A stretch of DNA of 64,000 nt from Seohaeicola saemankumensis (GTDB lineage: Bacteria > Pseudomonadota > Alphaproteobacteria > Rhodobacterales > Rhodobacteraceae), in NCBI RefSeq assembly GCF_020171285.1, contig NZ_JAIUZI010000013.1, positions 1 to 64,000 on the forward strand, given 5' to 3'. The notes under the pieces are model-generated. The model was not told the origin of the DNA. It did not search any database and saw nothing but the letters and a program-made list of their open reading frames with translations. Made by a program: the position numbers and the translations under genes. Positions 22,938-31,602 of the stretch are shown piece by piece. Within the stretch, counting starts at the first letter, position 1, and every line of letters starts with the position of its first letter.

Positions 22938-25664
22938 ATGCGCAAGCGAGCCCTGAACATGCTGATATGGGGCGTTGGCCTGTTGGCCGTGCTTTTGCTA
23001 TGCCTGTGGGCCGCGCTCTTTCTGCCCGTTTTCGCATCGGCGCGGGCATCCCTGACGGAACGGGCGCTGACCGACCTGATAGGCCAGCCGCTGCAGATCC
23101 GCGACGATGCCCGGATTAACCTGGGGTTGCGCGTCAGCCGTGTCGAGGTCAGTGATGCTGTGATCCCCAGTGAAACGATGCGCGACACCGATCTGGCAAG
23201 CCTGCGGCATCTCAGCTTTGATCTGGACATGGCCCAGCTTTGGCGCGGCTGGACGGATATCGACGATCTTACGATAGAGGGGCTGCAGGTGAACCTGCTG
23301 CGCGCCGAGGACGGCCACACCACCAGCTGGACATCGGCGCCCCCCGACGCATCGGCCCCGGACCGGACCGAGGATCAGACAACCGAAGCCGCGCCGCAGA
23401 GCGGTCTGTTGTCCTTTTTGCGCAGCAGGCGTCTCGACGTCACCGAGGTCGGCATCCTGTATTCCGACGCCAGGACCGGTTTCAGCTTTGATTTCCAGCT
23501 GGACGGGCTGCACCAGGCCAGACAGCCAACCGGCGAGACCCGGCTGACCGGGCGCGGGTCGGTCAACACGCAGCCCTTTGCGATCGACGGCAGCTACCCC
23601 GGCGACGGCCAATTCCGGGTCGCTGCGACCTTTGCCGATGTCGAACTGGGGCTGACGGGCGCGGATGCGCTTGATGTGTCGGCCGCTGCGGTGCGCATGG
23701 CCCTGAACGTCAGCAGCCCGGATATCGGCGATCTGCTCGATGTTCTGCAACTGCAGCGCGTGGCCGAAGGCAACGGCCAGCTGTCCGCCAATCTGCTATT
23801 GCAGCCCGGCGGTCTGGCGATCGACGATATCTCGGTCGGGGTCGCGCTGTCTTCGGGCCGCTCGGTCAGTGTTACGGGGGCCATCGGCAATGTCTTTGAC
23901 CTGACCGACCTGGACATCACCGCCGATGCGGCCCTGTTCCCCGAGGCCGAGATGCCCGCCGCCGCCGCCCGCCTTGAAGACCTGAAGCTGACCGGGGTGA
24001 ATGCCCGGCTCACAAGCCGGAGCGGCGGCGTCGCGGTGGAAAAGCTGACCGTTACGACCAATGCCTTTGACGGTGATCTGGAAAACATCGGCCCGATCCG
24101 GGCCGACCTGGTGCGCCGCACCGACGACGGGCTGCTGCGCGTCGAGGGGCTGACGGTGCAGGCCGGGCCACCGGAGGCGCCGGTAGTGCAGGCAACGGGA
24201 ACCATCGGGAACCTGCTGCAGTTCAAGGCCGTCGATCTGACCGGCACGCTGAACGCGCCCGCCTCGCTGCTGTTCGAGAAAGCGGACCCTGAGACCGCCG
24301 CCGCACTGGGCGGTCTGCACGCCAGCTTTGGCATCAGTGACAGCGATGGCAAGCTGAACCTGGACAGGTTGACCGCGCGCGCCGAAGGCACCGACCTGTG
24401 GTCCCTCAAGGCGGACATGTCGGTCGGGAACCTGACCCATCTGGCGCGGTCGGACCTATCCATAGACGCCCTGATCGCTGACGGGGCGAAATTCCTGACC
24501 ACGCTGGGGTTGGACGCCATTGATACCGGCCCGGTGGGCCTGAATTTCAAGCTGTCGAGCCAGGGCACGGAAGTCGACACGACGGGCGCGGTCGTGGTCG
24601 GCGGCAGCCAGGTGGATCTGACGCTGTCGGCCCGAAAACAGGAACATGCGCCGGTGATCCGGGGCGCGGTTGAAAGCGACCGGATTGCCGTCGATGACGT
24701 GGCCGATCTGGTGGCCGCGACATTGGCGTTAAAGTCGCTGTCCGATGGCGGCCACGACGCGCACGCCGCCGAGAAGAAACCCGAACAAGTCGAGGTACAG
24801 CCATTCGTCCTGCCCAAGGGCCAGAAACAGGCGGCTGACTCGACGCTGGTGGACCCCACGCGATTGCTGCGGGCGCTGGATCTTGAGCTTGCCATCGCCA
24901 TCCGGGAACTGACCGGCGCCGCGGGCAGCACCAAGATCGACAGCGATCTGGAAATCGAACAGGGCACCGCCCGGTTCGGCCCGCTCAAGATCGCCTATGG
25001 CGGTGGGTATTTTAACCTCAACGCGGCGATGGACCTGATCGAAACCCCCGAATTGATCCGCATAACCGGCGGCACCGGCGGCTGGGATTTCGGCAAGATC
25101 CTGACCCGGATCGGCGTCAAGATCGCCGCGCGCGGCACGCTGGGGGCGCGGTTTGACCTGACCGGGCGGCACAGCTCGGCCAGCGCCTTTGTCAACTCGA
25201 TGCGCGGCCACGTCACCGTGTCGATGGGCAATGGCGCGATCGCCACCAGCCTGCTGGAACTGGCCGGGCTGGGCGTGCTGCCCTGGCTGTTTTCACCCGA
25301 ACTGCAAAAGGGCTATACCGACATCGTCTGTATCGTTGCGCCAATGCGGATCTCCGGCGGCAAGGTTACCTCGCACCGGATCGTGGCGGAAAGCCGCGCC
25401 GTGCAACTGGTCGCCGCGGGCGAGATCAACTGGCGGCGCGACACCATCTCGCTGCGCGCCGAACCGCGCCCGGTCGGCAAACCGCTGCACCGCAGCGCCT
25501 GGCCCGTTGTCGTCTCGGGCAGGCTGTCGAAACCCAGTTTCCAAGTGCTGGCCGGCGGCACGGCGGCGCATCAGGACCGGTCAAAGTTCCACATCAAACC
25601 CGACCGCAAACCCTGTGTGCCGGACGCGCTTCAGGTAGAGCCGCGATCCACCCGCAACAAGTGA
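22938..25664 (+). CDS. AsmA-family inner-membrane protein
   Basis: 908 residues. A single N-terminal membrane anchor (about 7-31) is followed by a long periplasmic, beta-rich body with repeated short strands ending in LD, LT and VSG motifs. The C-terminal AsmA module is recognisable by FDLTGRHSSASAFVNSMRG, GNGAIATSLLELAG and SHRIVAESRAVQLVAAGEI. AsmA-like proteins belong to the bridge-like lipid-transfer group (with YhdP and TamB) and help keep outer-membrane lipid balance. A low-complexity, Lys/Gln-rich loop lies near residues 613-640. It is monocistronic or pairs with the small secreted gene 31 nt downstream. Confidence 0.85.
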   Translation: MRKRALNMLIWGVGLLAVLLLCLWAALFLPVFASARASLTERALTDLIGQPLQIRDDARINLGLRVSRVEVSDAVIPSETMRDTDLASLRHLSFDLDMAQLWRGWTDIDDLTIEGLQVNLLRAEDGHTTSWTSAPPDASAPDRTEDQTTEAAPQSGLLSFLRSRRLDVTEVGILYSDARTGFSFDFQLDGLHQARQPTGETRLTGRGSVNTQPFAIDGSYPGDGQFRVAATFADVELGLTGADALDVSAAAVRMALNVSSPDIGDLLDVLQLQRVAEGNGQLSANLLLQPGGLAIDDISVGVALSSGRSVSVTGAIGNVFDLTDLDITADAALFPEAEMPAAAARLEDLKLTGVNARLTSRSGGVAVEKLTVTTNAFDGDLENIGPIRADLVRRTDDGLLRVEGLTVQAGPPEAPVVQATGTIGNLLQFKAVDLTGTLNAPASLLFEKADPETAAALGGLHASFGISDSDGKLNLDRLTARAEGTDLWSLKADMSVGNLTHLARSDLSIDALIADGAKFLTTLGLDAIDTGPVGLNFKLSSQGTEVDTTGAVVVGGSQVDLTLSARKQEHAPVIRGAVESDRIAVDDVADLVAATLALKSLSDGGHDAHAAEKKPEQVEVQPFVLPKGQKQAADSTLVDPTRLLRALDLELAIAIRELTGAAGSTKIDSDLEIEQGTARFGPLKIAYGGGYFNLNAAMDLIETPELIRITGGTGGWDFGKILTRIGVKIAARGTLGARFDLTGRHSSASAFVNSMRGHVTVSMGNGAIATSLLELAGLGVLPWLFSPELQKGYTDIVCIVAPMRISGGKVTSHRIVAESRAVQLVAAGEINWRRDTISLRAEPRPVGKPLHRSAWPVVVSGRLSKPSFQVLAGGTAAHQDRSKFHIKPDRKPCVPDALQVEPRSTRNK

Positions 25665-25694
25665 TGAATTCGCTCGTGACATAAGGACCCGATC

Positions 25695-26204
25695 ATGCAA
25701 CGCATCCTCTCTTCCGCCCTGCTCTGCCTGATCTGCGGCATGTCCGGCGCGTCGGAATTGCCGAAATGGGGCGATGTGGGCGATTGGGAAATTCACATTG
25801 ATCCGGCCATCGGCAATGGCTGTTTCATCGAAAAACTGTTTCCGGACGGCACGTTGGTTCAGTTCGGCAACGAACCACTGCGCGAGGGCGGTTTCTTTGC
25901 CGCCTACAACATCACCTGGACCGAGATCAAACAAGGCGACGTCAGCACCGTGAAATTCGACTTTGACGGCGACCTTTTCTCGGGAGAGGCCACCGGCCAG
26001 GTCATCGGCACCCTGCACGGCGGGCGGGCCTTTTTTGACAATCCGAACATCGCGCTGGATTTCGCCCGCAAGAACCTGATGACCATTACCGGCGCACGGG
26101 GCAACACCGTCGAGATACCGCTCAAGGGCACCAGCGCGGCGCTGAAAAAGCTGAACGAATGCCAGTTGATGCAGCCGCTGCCCAAGGTCGAGGGCAGCAA
26201 CTGA
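25695..26204 (+). CDS. Secreted protein of unknown function
   Basis: 169 residues with a short Sec signal peptide (MQRILSSALLCLICGMSGAS). The mature part is a small beta-rich protein with two cysteines (NGCFIEK and NECQLM) that could form one disulphide. The pattern GDWEI near the N-terminus and KGTSAALKKLNECQ at the end resemble small periplasmic proteins seen in Rhodobacteraceae. I cannot assign a function. It starts 31 nt after the AsmA-like gene and may be expressed with it. The 3' ends of this gene and the dehydrogenase gene on the other strand are 17 nt apart. Confidence 0.7.
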   Translation: MQRILSSALLCLICGMSGASELPKWGDVGDWEIHIDPAIGNGCFIEKLFPDGTLVQFGNEPLREGGFFAAYNITWTEIKQGDVSTVKFDFDGDLFSGEATGQVIGTLHGGRAFFDNPNIALDFARKNLMTITGARGNTVEIPLKGTSAALKKLNECQLMQPLPKVEGSN

Positions 26205-26220
26205 CGCGGCCCTGGTACGT

Positions 26221-27318
26221 TCAGGGGTTCAGACCCTCAACAACTGCGCGCGTCACCGCCCGCGTGCCCATGTCGCCGCCGAATTCCATCGGCCGCAACC
26301 GGTTGGCGGCAAACCCCTGCGCCACCGCATCGTCGATCCGCGCCGCGGCCTGCCCATAGCGCGGCTCGCCGGTCTTGTCCGCGAGATAGTCCAGCATCAG
26401 CGCCGCGCTGAGAATGGCCGCCAGCGGGTTTGCCTTGTCCTGTCCCATGATGTCGGGCGCGCTGCCGTGGGCGGGCTGGAACAACCCGGTCCGGTCGCCG
26501 ATTTCGCCGCAGGCCGCCATGCCCATGCCGCCCACCAGCCCGCCCGCCAGATCCGACAGGATGTCGCCGAACATGTTCTCCATCACCAGAATGTCGAACT
26601 CCCACGGCTGCCGCACCAGGTCCAGCGCCTGTGCGTCGACATAGTTGTAGCCGACCTCGGTCTCTGGATGCTGCGCCGCGATCTCATTGAAAATATTGCG
26701 GAAAAACGCCATTGAGGTGAAAACGTTGGCCTTGTCCACACAGGTCAGCCGGGCGCGTTTGCCCCTGGCCCTGCGCGCCTCGGCCAGCTTGAAGCCGAAC
26801 CGGTGCAGCTTTTCCGTGGTCGCTCGCGTGATCCGCAATGTTTCGCGCACTTCCGCGTCGCCGATCACCTGCGCCCGGCCATGGGCGGCCGCGGAATAGA
26901 ACAGCCCCTCGGTGCTTTCGCGCAGGATCACCATGTCGATCTCTGCCGCGCGCGGATCGGCCAGCCGTTGCGGTGCATTGGGATAGGCCCGCACCGGGCG
27001 CACCCCGGCATAAAGGCCAAAGCGGTCGCGCAACCGCAGATGCGGCGAGATCTCGGTGCCGTCCGCGTGCCGGATGGCCGGCAGCCCGATCGCCCCGAGG
27101 AAAATTGCGTCCGCCTCGCCGGCCCGTTCCTCGCCCCCCGGTTCGATGTCCTGCCCGGTTTCGGCGAAATACCCCGCACCGGCGCGGATTTCATCGAACC
27201 CCAGCGCGGGGGCCGCCACCGCCGCACAGGCCGCAACCGCCACTTCGCAGGCGGCCTCGGCGACATCGACGCCGATGCCGTCGCCCTTGATCAACGCGAT
27301 GGTCGCGCCTGTGCCCAT
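26221..27318 (-). CDS. Isopropylmalate/tartrate-type beta-decarboxylating dehydrogenase
   Basis: 365 residues from ATG 27318 (RBS GGGGGAGA). The fold is the IPMDH/isocitrate dehydrogenase type: IALIKGDGIG at the start, RESTEGLFYS with the substrate Ser/Arg loop, the VDKANVF lysine region and ENMFGDILSDLAGG with the Mg2+ aspartates. Family members oxidise 2-hydroxyacids such as 3-isopropylmalate, tartrate, malate or homoisocitrate, then decarboxylate. It lacks a leuC/leuD setting and lies 22 nt after otnC, so a tartrate-like or branched sugar-acid substrate is more likely than leucine synthesis. The cofactor preference cannot be decided by eye. Confidence 0.8.
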   Translation of the reverse strand: MGTGATIALIKGDGIGVDVAEAACEVAVAACAAVAAPALGFDEIRAGAGYFAETGQDIEPGGEERAGEADAIFLGAIGLPAIRHADGTEISPHLRLRDRFGLYAGVRPVRAYPNAPQRLADPRAAEIDMVILRESTEGLFYSAAAHGRAQVIGDAEVRETLRITRATTEKLHRFGFKLAEARRARGKRARLTCVDKANVFTSMAFFRNIFNEIAAQHPETEVGYNYVDAQALDLVRQPWEFDILVMENMFGDILSDLAGGLVGGMGMAACGEIGDRTGLFQPAHGSAPDIMGQDKANPLAAILSAALMLDYLADKTGEPRYGQAAARIDDAVAQGFAANRLRPMEFGGDMGTRAVTRAVVEGLNP

Positions 27319-27340
27319 GGGTTCTCCCCCTCTGTTCCGG

Positions 27341-27985
27341 TTACCAGTCGATGTCAAAGGTCCGCACGACCGCCGCGATCTGCGGGTCGCTCAGCCCCAC
27401 CGCGCCCATGCCGCGCGTCATCAGCGCCAGCTTGGCGGTTTCCTCAAGCTCTTCGATGGAATGGCTGGCGGCCCACAGATCCTTGCCCGCCACGACCGGC
27501 CCGTGATTGGCCAGCACCACCGCCGACCGCTTGCCCGCCAGCCCGCGCACCGCCTGCCCCATGCCCGCGTCACCGGGCAGGAAGAACGGCAGCAGCTTCA
27601 CCTTGCCCAGTCGCATGATCGCATAGGGCGTCAGCGCCGGTAGCATGTTGTCGGCATCCGTATCCGGCAGCATCGACAGCGCCACCGAATGGGTCGAGTG
27701 CAGGTGCACCACGGCGCCGGTCTGCGCCCGCGTGTCGTAGAACGCGCTGTGCAGCGGGATCTCCTTGGTCGGCGGATCGCCGGATAGAAGCCGCAGGTCC
27801 GCGTCCAGATGGCTGATCCGGGCCGGATCAAGAAAGCCCATGGAACTGCCCGTCGGCGTCATCAGCAGAGTACCGTCAGACAACCGGGCCGAGATATTGC
27901 CCGACGCGCCGCAGGTCAGCCCCCGGTCGAACATCGATTTGGCGATGCGGCAGATATCCTCGCGCAGCCGGCTTGCCTCGCTCAT
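27341..27985 (-). CDS. otnC: 3-oxo-tetronate 4-phosphate decarboxylase (class II aldolase fold)
   Basis: 214 residues with a class II aldolase/adducin fold. The family features are SGNISARLSDG, MTPTGSSMGFLDP, the Zn2+ ligands HLHSTHS (about residues 94-100) and the later His in LANHGPVVAG. The spacing and the DPPTKEIPLH stretch match OtnC, which decarboxylates 3-oxo-tetronate 4-phosphate to dihydroxyacetone phosphate. The partner kinase OtnK and isomerase OtnI are absent here. It overlaps the metallo-beta-lactamase gene by 4 nt (ATGA), so both are translated together. The symbol rests on family resemblance; the actual substrate may differ. Confidence 0.78.
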   Translation of the reverse strand: MSEASRLREDICRIAKSMFDRGLTCGASGNISARLSDGTLLMTPTGSSMGFLDPARISHLDADLRLLSGDPPTKEIPLHSAFYDTRAQTGAVVHLHSTHSVALSMLPDTDADNMLPALTPYAIMRLGKVKLLPFFLPGDAGMGQAVRGLAGKRSAVVLANHGPVVAGKDLWAASHSIEELEETAKLALMTRGMGAVGLSDPQIAAVVRTFDIDW

Positions 27986-28779
27986 CGCGGGATCTCCGTG
28001 ATCGGGCCGGGGTCCAGCCGGTGGATGTAATCCGCCGCGCCCGGGGCGAAATAGCTGCGCACCAGCGGGTCATGCCCCGGCACGATCAGTTCGGGGCGCG
28101 AGGCCAGCACATGCAGCCGGTCGAACCCGTCCAGCATGTTCTGCACATCCACGACGATGGGGAACGGTTTGCGCGCATACATGTTCTCGTAGAAATGCGA
28201 GGCGTCCGATGCCAGCACCATCCACCCCGCTTGTGTGCGCACCCGCACCGCCTGAAGCCCGCGCGAATGGCCGCCGATGCAATGCACCGTCACCCCCTCG
28301 GCGACCTGCCCGTCACCGTCGAAAAACACCACGCGTCCCGAATACAGACGCTTGATCGCCTCGCAGACATGTCCGGCCGTGAACGGCATCCGCAGCGTGT
28401 CGTGGCACATGCAAGGCCCGGTGGCATAGGCCATTTCCGAGGTCTGCAGGTACAGCGTCGCGTTGGGAAACAGGTGCAGCCCGCCCGCATGGTCGTAATG
28501 CAGATGGGTGACGATCACCTGGGTGATATCCTCGGGCTTTAGCCCCAGGGGCGCCAGCGCCGCCCCCGGATCCAGCCGGATCGCCCTGCCCCGCGCCCTG
28601 GCCTCTTCGTCGTCATAGCCGGTATCGACGAGGATCACCTCATCGCCACGCCGCAGCAGCCATATGTAATAGTCGATGGTATGCGGCGCGTCGTGGTTGT
28701 CGTCAAAGATAAAGCTGTCGGCGCGCGTGCGGTCGCTGCGCTCGGCGTATTTTATGGCATGCACTTCCCAGTCGGTCAT
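27982..28779 (-). CDS. Metallo-beta-lactamase-fold lactonase (N-acyl-homoserine lactonase-like)
   Basis: 265 residues from ATG 28779, which overlaps the preceding gene's stop by 4 nt. The zinc motif HLHYDHAGG lies near residue 103, with the later GGHSRG, DASHF and PGHD ligands, all intact. The closest architecture is AiiA-type quorum-quenching lactonase, but such enzymes also open sugar lactones. Its place between a quinol-monooxygenase-like gene and otnC, opposite a Gfo/Idh/MocA dehydrogenase, favours hydrolysis of an aldonolactone. No luxI or luxR is nearby. Confidence 0.8.
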   Translation of the reverse strand: MTDWEVHAIKYAERSDRTRADSFIFDDNHDAPHTIDYYIWLLRRGDEVILVDTGYDDEEARARGRAIRLDPGAALAPLGLKPEDITQVIVTHLHYDHAGGLHLFPNATLYLQTSEMAYATGPCMCHDTLRMPFTAGHVCEAIKRLYSGRVVFFDGDGQVAEGVTVHCIGGHSRGLQAVRVRTQAGWMVLASDASHFYENMYARKPFPIVVDVQNMLDGFDRLHVLASRPELIVPGHDPLVRSYFAPGAADYIHRLDPGPITEIPR

Positions 28780-29066
28780 TGGTCCACCCTTTCGAAACAC
28801 TGTACGGTCTTTTCGGCGACCATAGCTGCGATTGCGCGGTCAAAGCTCTGAAAATGTGCACTGGCCAGGTGTTCTTCGAATGCGGCGCGATCCTCGTACA
28901 ACTCGTACAGAAACACGGTGTGCGGCATGGCCGGATCGGTGCAGACATCGAACCGGGAGCAACCGGGTTCGCGGGTCAGGGAGATCCTTGCGTTTTCGCG
29001 GATCAGGGGCAGGAATTCCGCCATCCTCTCCGGAACAATCGCAAAACTTACGGTCACGGCATACAT
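28776..29066 (-). CDS. Antibiotic-biosynthesis-monooxygenase (ABM/YgiN-like) domain protein
   Basis: 96 residues from ATG 29066; the frame extends further up but with residues unlike the family. The ferredoxin-like ABM fold is shown by the opening YAVTVSF, the EPGCSRFDVC strand and the FLYELYEDRAAFEEHL helix. Members include YgiN-type quinol monooxygenases and LsrG. It is the first gene of the leftward unit and shares a 218-bp gap with the divergent Gfo/Idh/MocA gene. A catalytic role in the pathway is not established; many are cofactor-free small-molecule enzymes. Confidence 0.75.
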   Translation of the reverse strand: MYAVTVSFAIVPERMAEFLPLIRENARISLTREPGCSRFDVCTDPAMPHTVFLYELYEDRAAFEEHLASAHFQSFDRAIAAMVAEKTVQCFERVDQ

Positions 29067-29238
29067 CGCGCGGGCATCCTTTGTTGGTCTTTCACACTTG
29101 CGTCTCCCCAGCGGCATCGCGTCTGATACCGGCAAGATGACAGCGCCGGACCCCGATGCAAAGCCCCGCCAGGGCTGCACCGGCGACCGGTAACCGCGCG
29201 GTGTCGATTGACCGTTGCGATGCCTTGCGTATTCATTA

Positions 29239-29250
29239 ACGTATACATTG
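29239..29250. promoter_or_regulatory. GTATAC-centred dyad (candidate GntR-type operator) in a divergent promoter
   Basis: The dyad aacgtatacatt lies in the gap between the ABM gene (start 29066) and the Gfo/Idh gene (29285). On the minus strand TTGACA (29253-29248) could serve as a -35 hexamer overlapping the dyad. A GTATAC core with A/T-rich flanks is typical of FCD-type GntR operators that control sugar-acid genes. No gntR gene is in the window. Inference only. Confidence 0.45.
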
Positions 29251-29284
29251 TCAACGCCCCGCGATAACCCAAGAGGACAGCGCC

Positions 29285-30328
29285 ATGCCAGACCCGCGAT
29301 CCACCGGCCCTCTGCTCAAGGTCGCCTGCATCGGCGCCGGATACTTCAGCCAGTTCCACCTGGGCAGCTGGGCGCGTATCCCGCGCGTGCACCTGGTCGG
29401 CGTCTGCGACCAGGACATCGACCGCGCCCGCGCAACCGGCGCCCCGGCCTTTGACCGGCTCGACCGGATGCTGGACACCGCCGCGCCCGACCTGCTGGAC
29501 ATCATCCTGCCGCCCGCCGCCCATGCCCCGACGATCCGCGCCGCGCTGGAACGCGGGGTCGGGACGATGATCTGCCAGAAACCGTTCTGCAGCGATCTGG
29601 ACGAGGCCCGCACCGTCGCCGCCGAAGCCGCCGCCGCGGGCGCGCGGATCGTCATCCACGAAAACTTTCGGTTTCAGCCCTGGTACCGGCGCATCAAATC
29701 CGCGCTGGATGACGGGATGATCGGGCAGGTGCATCAGGTCACCTTTCGCCTGCGCCCGGGCGACGGCCAGGGGCCGCGCGCCTATCTGGACCGGCAGCCC
29801 TATTTCCAGGAAATGCCCCGGTTTCTGATCCACGAGACGGGCGTGCACTGGATCGACACGTTCCGCTACCTTCTGGGCGATCCGGTCGCGGTTTATGCCG
29901 ATCTGCAGCGCCGGAACCCGGCCATCGCGGGCGAGGACGCGGGTTATGTCATCCTCGACCATCCCGGCGGCGCCCGCGCGCTGTTCGATGGCAACCGCCA
30001 CCTGGACCACAGCGCCACCAACCCGCGTTGCACCATGGGCGATGCGCTGGTGGAGGGGACAACAGGAACCCTGCGCCTGACCGGCGACGGCGCGGTGCAT
30101 CTGCGCGCCTTTGGCGCCACGCGGGACACCACGCTGCTGCCGCCCAGCACCTGGGACGGGTTCGGCGGCGACTGCGTGCACCACCTGCAAGAGCATGTCG
30201 TGCGCGGGCTGCTGGACGGTGCGCCGCTCGAAAACCTCGCCGCCGACTACCTGACCGTGATCCGGACCGAGGACGCGGTCTATCGCTCTGCCGAAACCGG
30301 GCGCAAGATCACGCTCGCGGCGGGCTGA
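29285..30328 (+). CDS. Gfo/Idh/MocA-family oxidoreductase
   Basis: 347 residues. An N-terminal Rossmann fold (VACIGAGYFSQFHL, residues 12-25) is followed by the catalytic lysine in CQKPFCSDLDEA (the family EKP, here QKP) and HETGVHWIDTFRYL, with the catalytic His of the H..D/H..H motif. The C-terminal beta sheet binds the sugar. The family oxidises sugars, inositols and sugar acids with NAD(P). It opposes the otnC unit across a shared promoter; D-apiose dehydrogenase belongs to this family. It would supply the lactone that the lactonase opens; that link is inference. Confidence 0.82.
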   Translation: MPDPRSTGPLLKVACIGAGYFSQFHLGSWARIPRVHLVGVCDQDIDRARATGAPAFDRLDRMLDTAAPDLLDIILPPAAHAPTIRAALERGVGTMICQKPFCSDLDEARTVAAEAAAAGARIVIHENFRFQPWYRRIKSALDDGMIGQVHQVTFRLRPGDGQGPRAYLDRQPYFQEMPRFLIHETGVHWIDTFRYLLGDPVAVYADLQRRNPAIAGEDAGYVILDHPGGARALFDGNRHLDHSATNPRCTMGDALVEGTTGTLRLTGDGAVHLRAFGATRDTTLLPPSTWDGFGGDCVHHLQEHVVRGLLDGAPLENLAADYLTVIRTEDAVYRSAETGRKITLAAG

Positions 30329-30505
30329 CCCCGCGCCGCAGAACGGGCGACCGACGGGACGCGCGGAGTTCTGCGTGGAAATCACAATGACGCGGGCAGT
30401 GCTTTCACGCGGTCGCCCGATACGATAATGAACGTTGAAACGACCCCGGCTCTGGCGGCGCATCGCAGATCGCCCGACCCGGCGCGATTGATTGGGGACC
30501 CGCAC

Positions 30506-30940
30506 ATGTTCTTTCGCCTGCTCGCCGCCGCTGTTCTAAGCGCCGGTTTCCTCCCGGCCCCGGGCGCCGCCCAGACCGCCGGGGACACGCCGCCGCAGCT
30601 GTTCATGGAACTGAACGCGATGCGCGATGTCGGCGGGGCCTGCCGGCTGACCTTTGTCGCGCGCAACGCGACCGGCGCGGCCATCGAACAGGCGGTCTTT
30701 GAAACCGTGGTCTTTGATACCTCGGGCGGGGTTGTCAGCCTGTCACTGTTCGATTTCCGCGACCTGCCCGCAGACCGGCCGCGCGTTCGGCAGTTCGACC
30801 TGCCGGGAATGACCTGTGACACGGTCGGGCAGACCCTGATCAACGGGGCCAGTTCCTGTATCGTCGACGGTGCCGAAAGCGACATCTGCGACACCACCCT
30901 GATGCTTGGCAGCCGGATCGAAGTGGAGCTTTTGGGATGA
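30506..30940 (+). CDS. Exported protein of unknown function at the head of the exb-ton operon
   Basis: 144 residues from ATG 30506, the start that exposes a Sec signal peptide (FFRLLAAAVLSAGFLPAPGAAQT). The mature protein has four cysteines (ACRLTF, MTCDT, SCIVDG, DICDTT) and alternating strands, suggesting a small disulphide-bonded beta sandwich in the periplasm. Its stop overlaps the ExbB start by 4 nt, so it is translated with the energy-transduction genes. I know no named family for it. It may be a periplasmic partner of this Ton machine. Confidence 0.72.
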   Translation: MFFRLLAAAVLSAGFLPAPGAAQTAGDTPPQLFMELNAMRDVGGACRLTFVARNATGAAIEQAVFETVVFDTSGGVVSLSLFDFRDLPADRPRVRQFDLPGMTCDTVGQTLINGASSCIVDGAESDICDTTLMLGSRIEVELLG

Positions 30941-31602
30941 GTGTTCTCGATACCCTGTTGGGTCTCTTTGCCCTGGGCGGGCCGGTTGTTGCGGTGCTGT
31001 TTCTGATGTCGGTGCTAACCTTTGCGGTGACGCTCTATAAGATCTGGCAATTCTCCGCCTCCGGCGTCGGCCGCCACCGGGTGCTGTCCGAGGCGCTTGC
31101 GGACTGGGACGCGGGCAACCGTCAGGCGGCGCTCGCCCACCTTTCGCAAAGCCGCAGCTATCTCGCGCCGCTGGTCGGCGACGCCATGACCGCGCAGGAC
31201 CAGCCCGGACTGGGCGAGCGTCTGGACGCCGAGGCCGGGCTGGCGCTGGCCGGGCTGGAACGCGGCTTTCGCCTGCTCGATACCATCGCCCAGCTCGCGC
31301 CGTTGCTGGGGCTGTTCGGCACGGTTCTGGGCATGATCGAGGCGTTTCAGAGCCTGCAGGCGGGCGGTTCATCGGTTGACCCGTCGCTATTGGCCGGCGG
31401 GATCTGGGTTGCGCTGCTGACCACCGCCGTAGGCCTTGCCGTGGCGATGCCGACGTCGATGATCCTGGCCTGGTTCGAAAGCCGCACCGCACGCGAACGG
31501 GTCTTTGCCGACAAGGCACTGCGCACGGTCCTGGTGCCCGGCCACCTGCAATCCGCGCCAGAGACGGCCGCAGCGCCCGCCGCCGCGCCCAGCCATGCGT
31601 AA
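30937..31602 (+). CDS. MotA/TolQ/ExbB-family proton channel
   Basis: 221 residues with three membrane segments: residues about 10-35, 118-140 and 148-170. The TolQ/ExbB signature is present (LDTIAQLAPLLGLFGTVLGM and the GGIWVALLTTAVGLAVA helix, with the conserved Thr and Ala of the proton path). It assembles as a pentamer around ExbD and powers TonB. It overlaps its neighbours by 4 and 8 nt in a tight operon. A separate tolQ at 61744-62439 does the Tol job, so this one is the Ton type. Confidence 0.88.
   Translation: MSVLDTLLGLFALGGPVVAVLFLMSVLTFAVTLYKIWQFSASGVGRHRVLSEALADWDAGNRQAALAHLSQSRSYLAPLVGDAMTAQDQPGLGERLDAEAGLALAGLERGFRLLDTIAQLAPLLGLFGTVLGMIEAFQSLQAGGSSVDPSLLAGGIWVALLTTAVGLAVAMPTSMILAWFESRTARERVFADKALRTVLVPGHLQSAPETAAAPAAAPSHA

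Noticed and set aside
27982..28779. Quorum-quenching system based on the AHL-lactonase-like protein
   Set aside because: The operon setting (OtnC, dehydrogenases, ABM protein) and absence of luxI/luxR make a sugar-lactone role more likely.
30345..30418. Inverted repeat GGGCGACCG/CGGTCGCCC 56 bp apart
   Set aside because: Arms are short and far apart in GC-rich DNA, with no T run; too likely by chance to call a structure.
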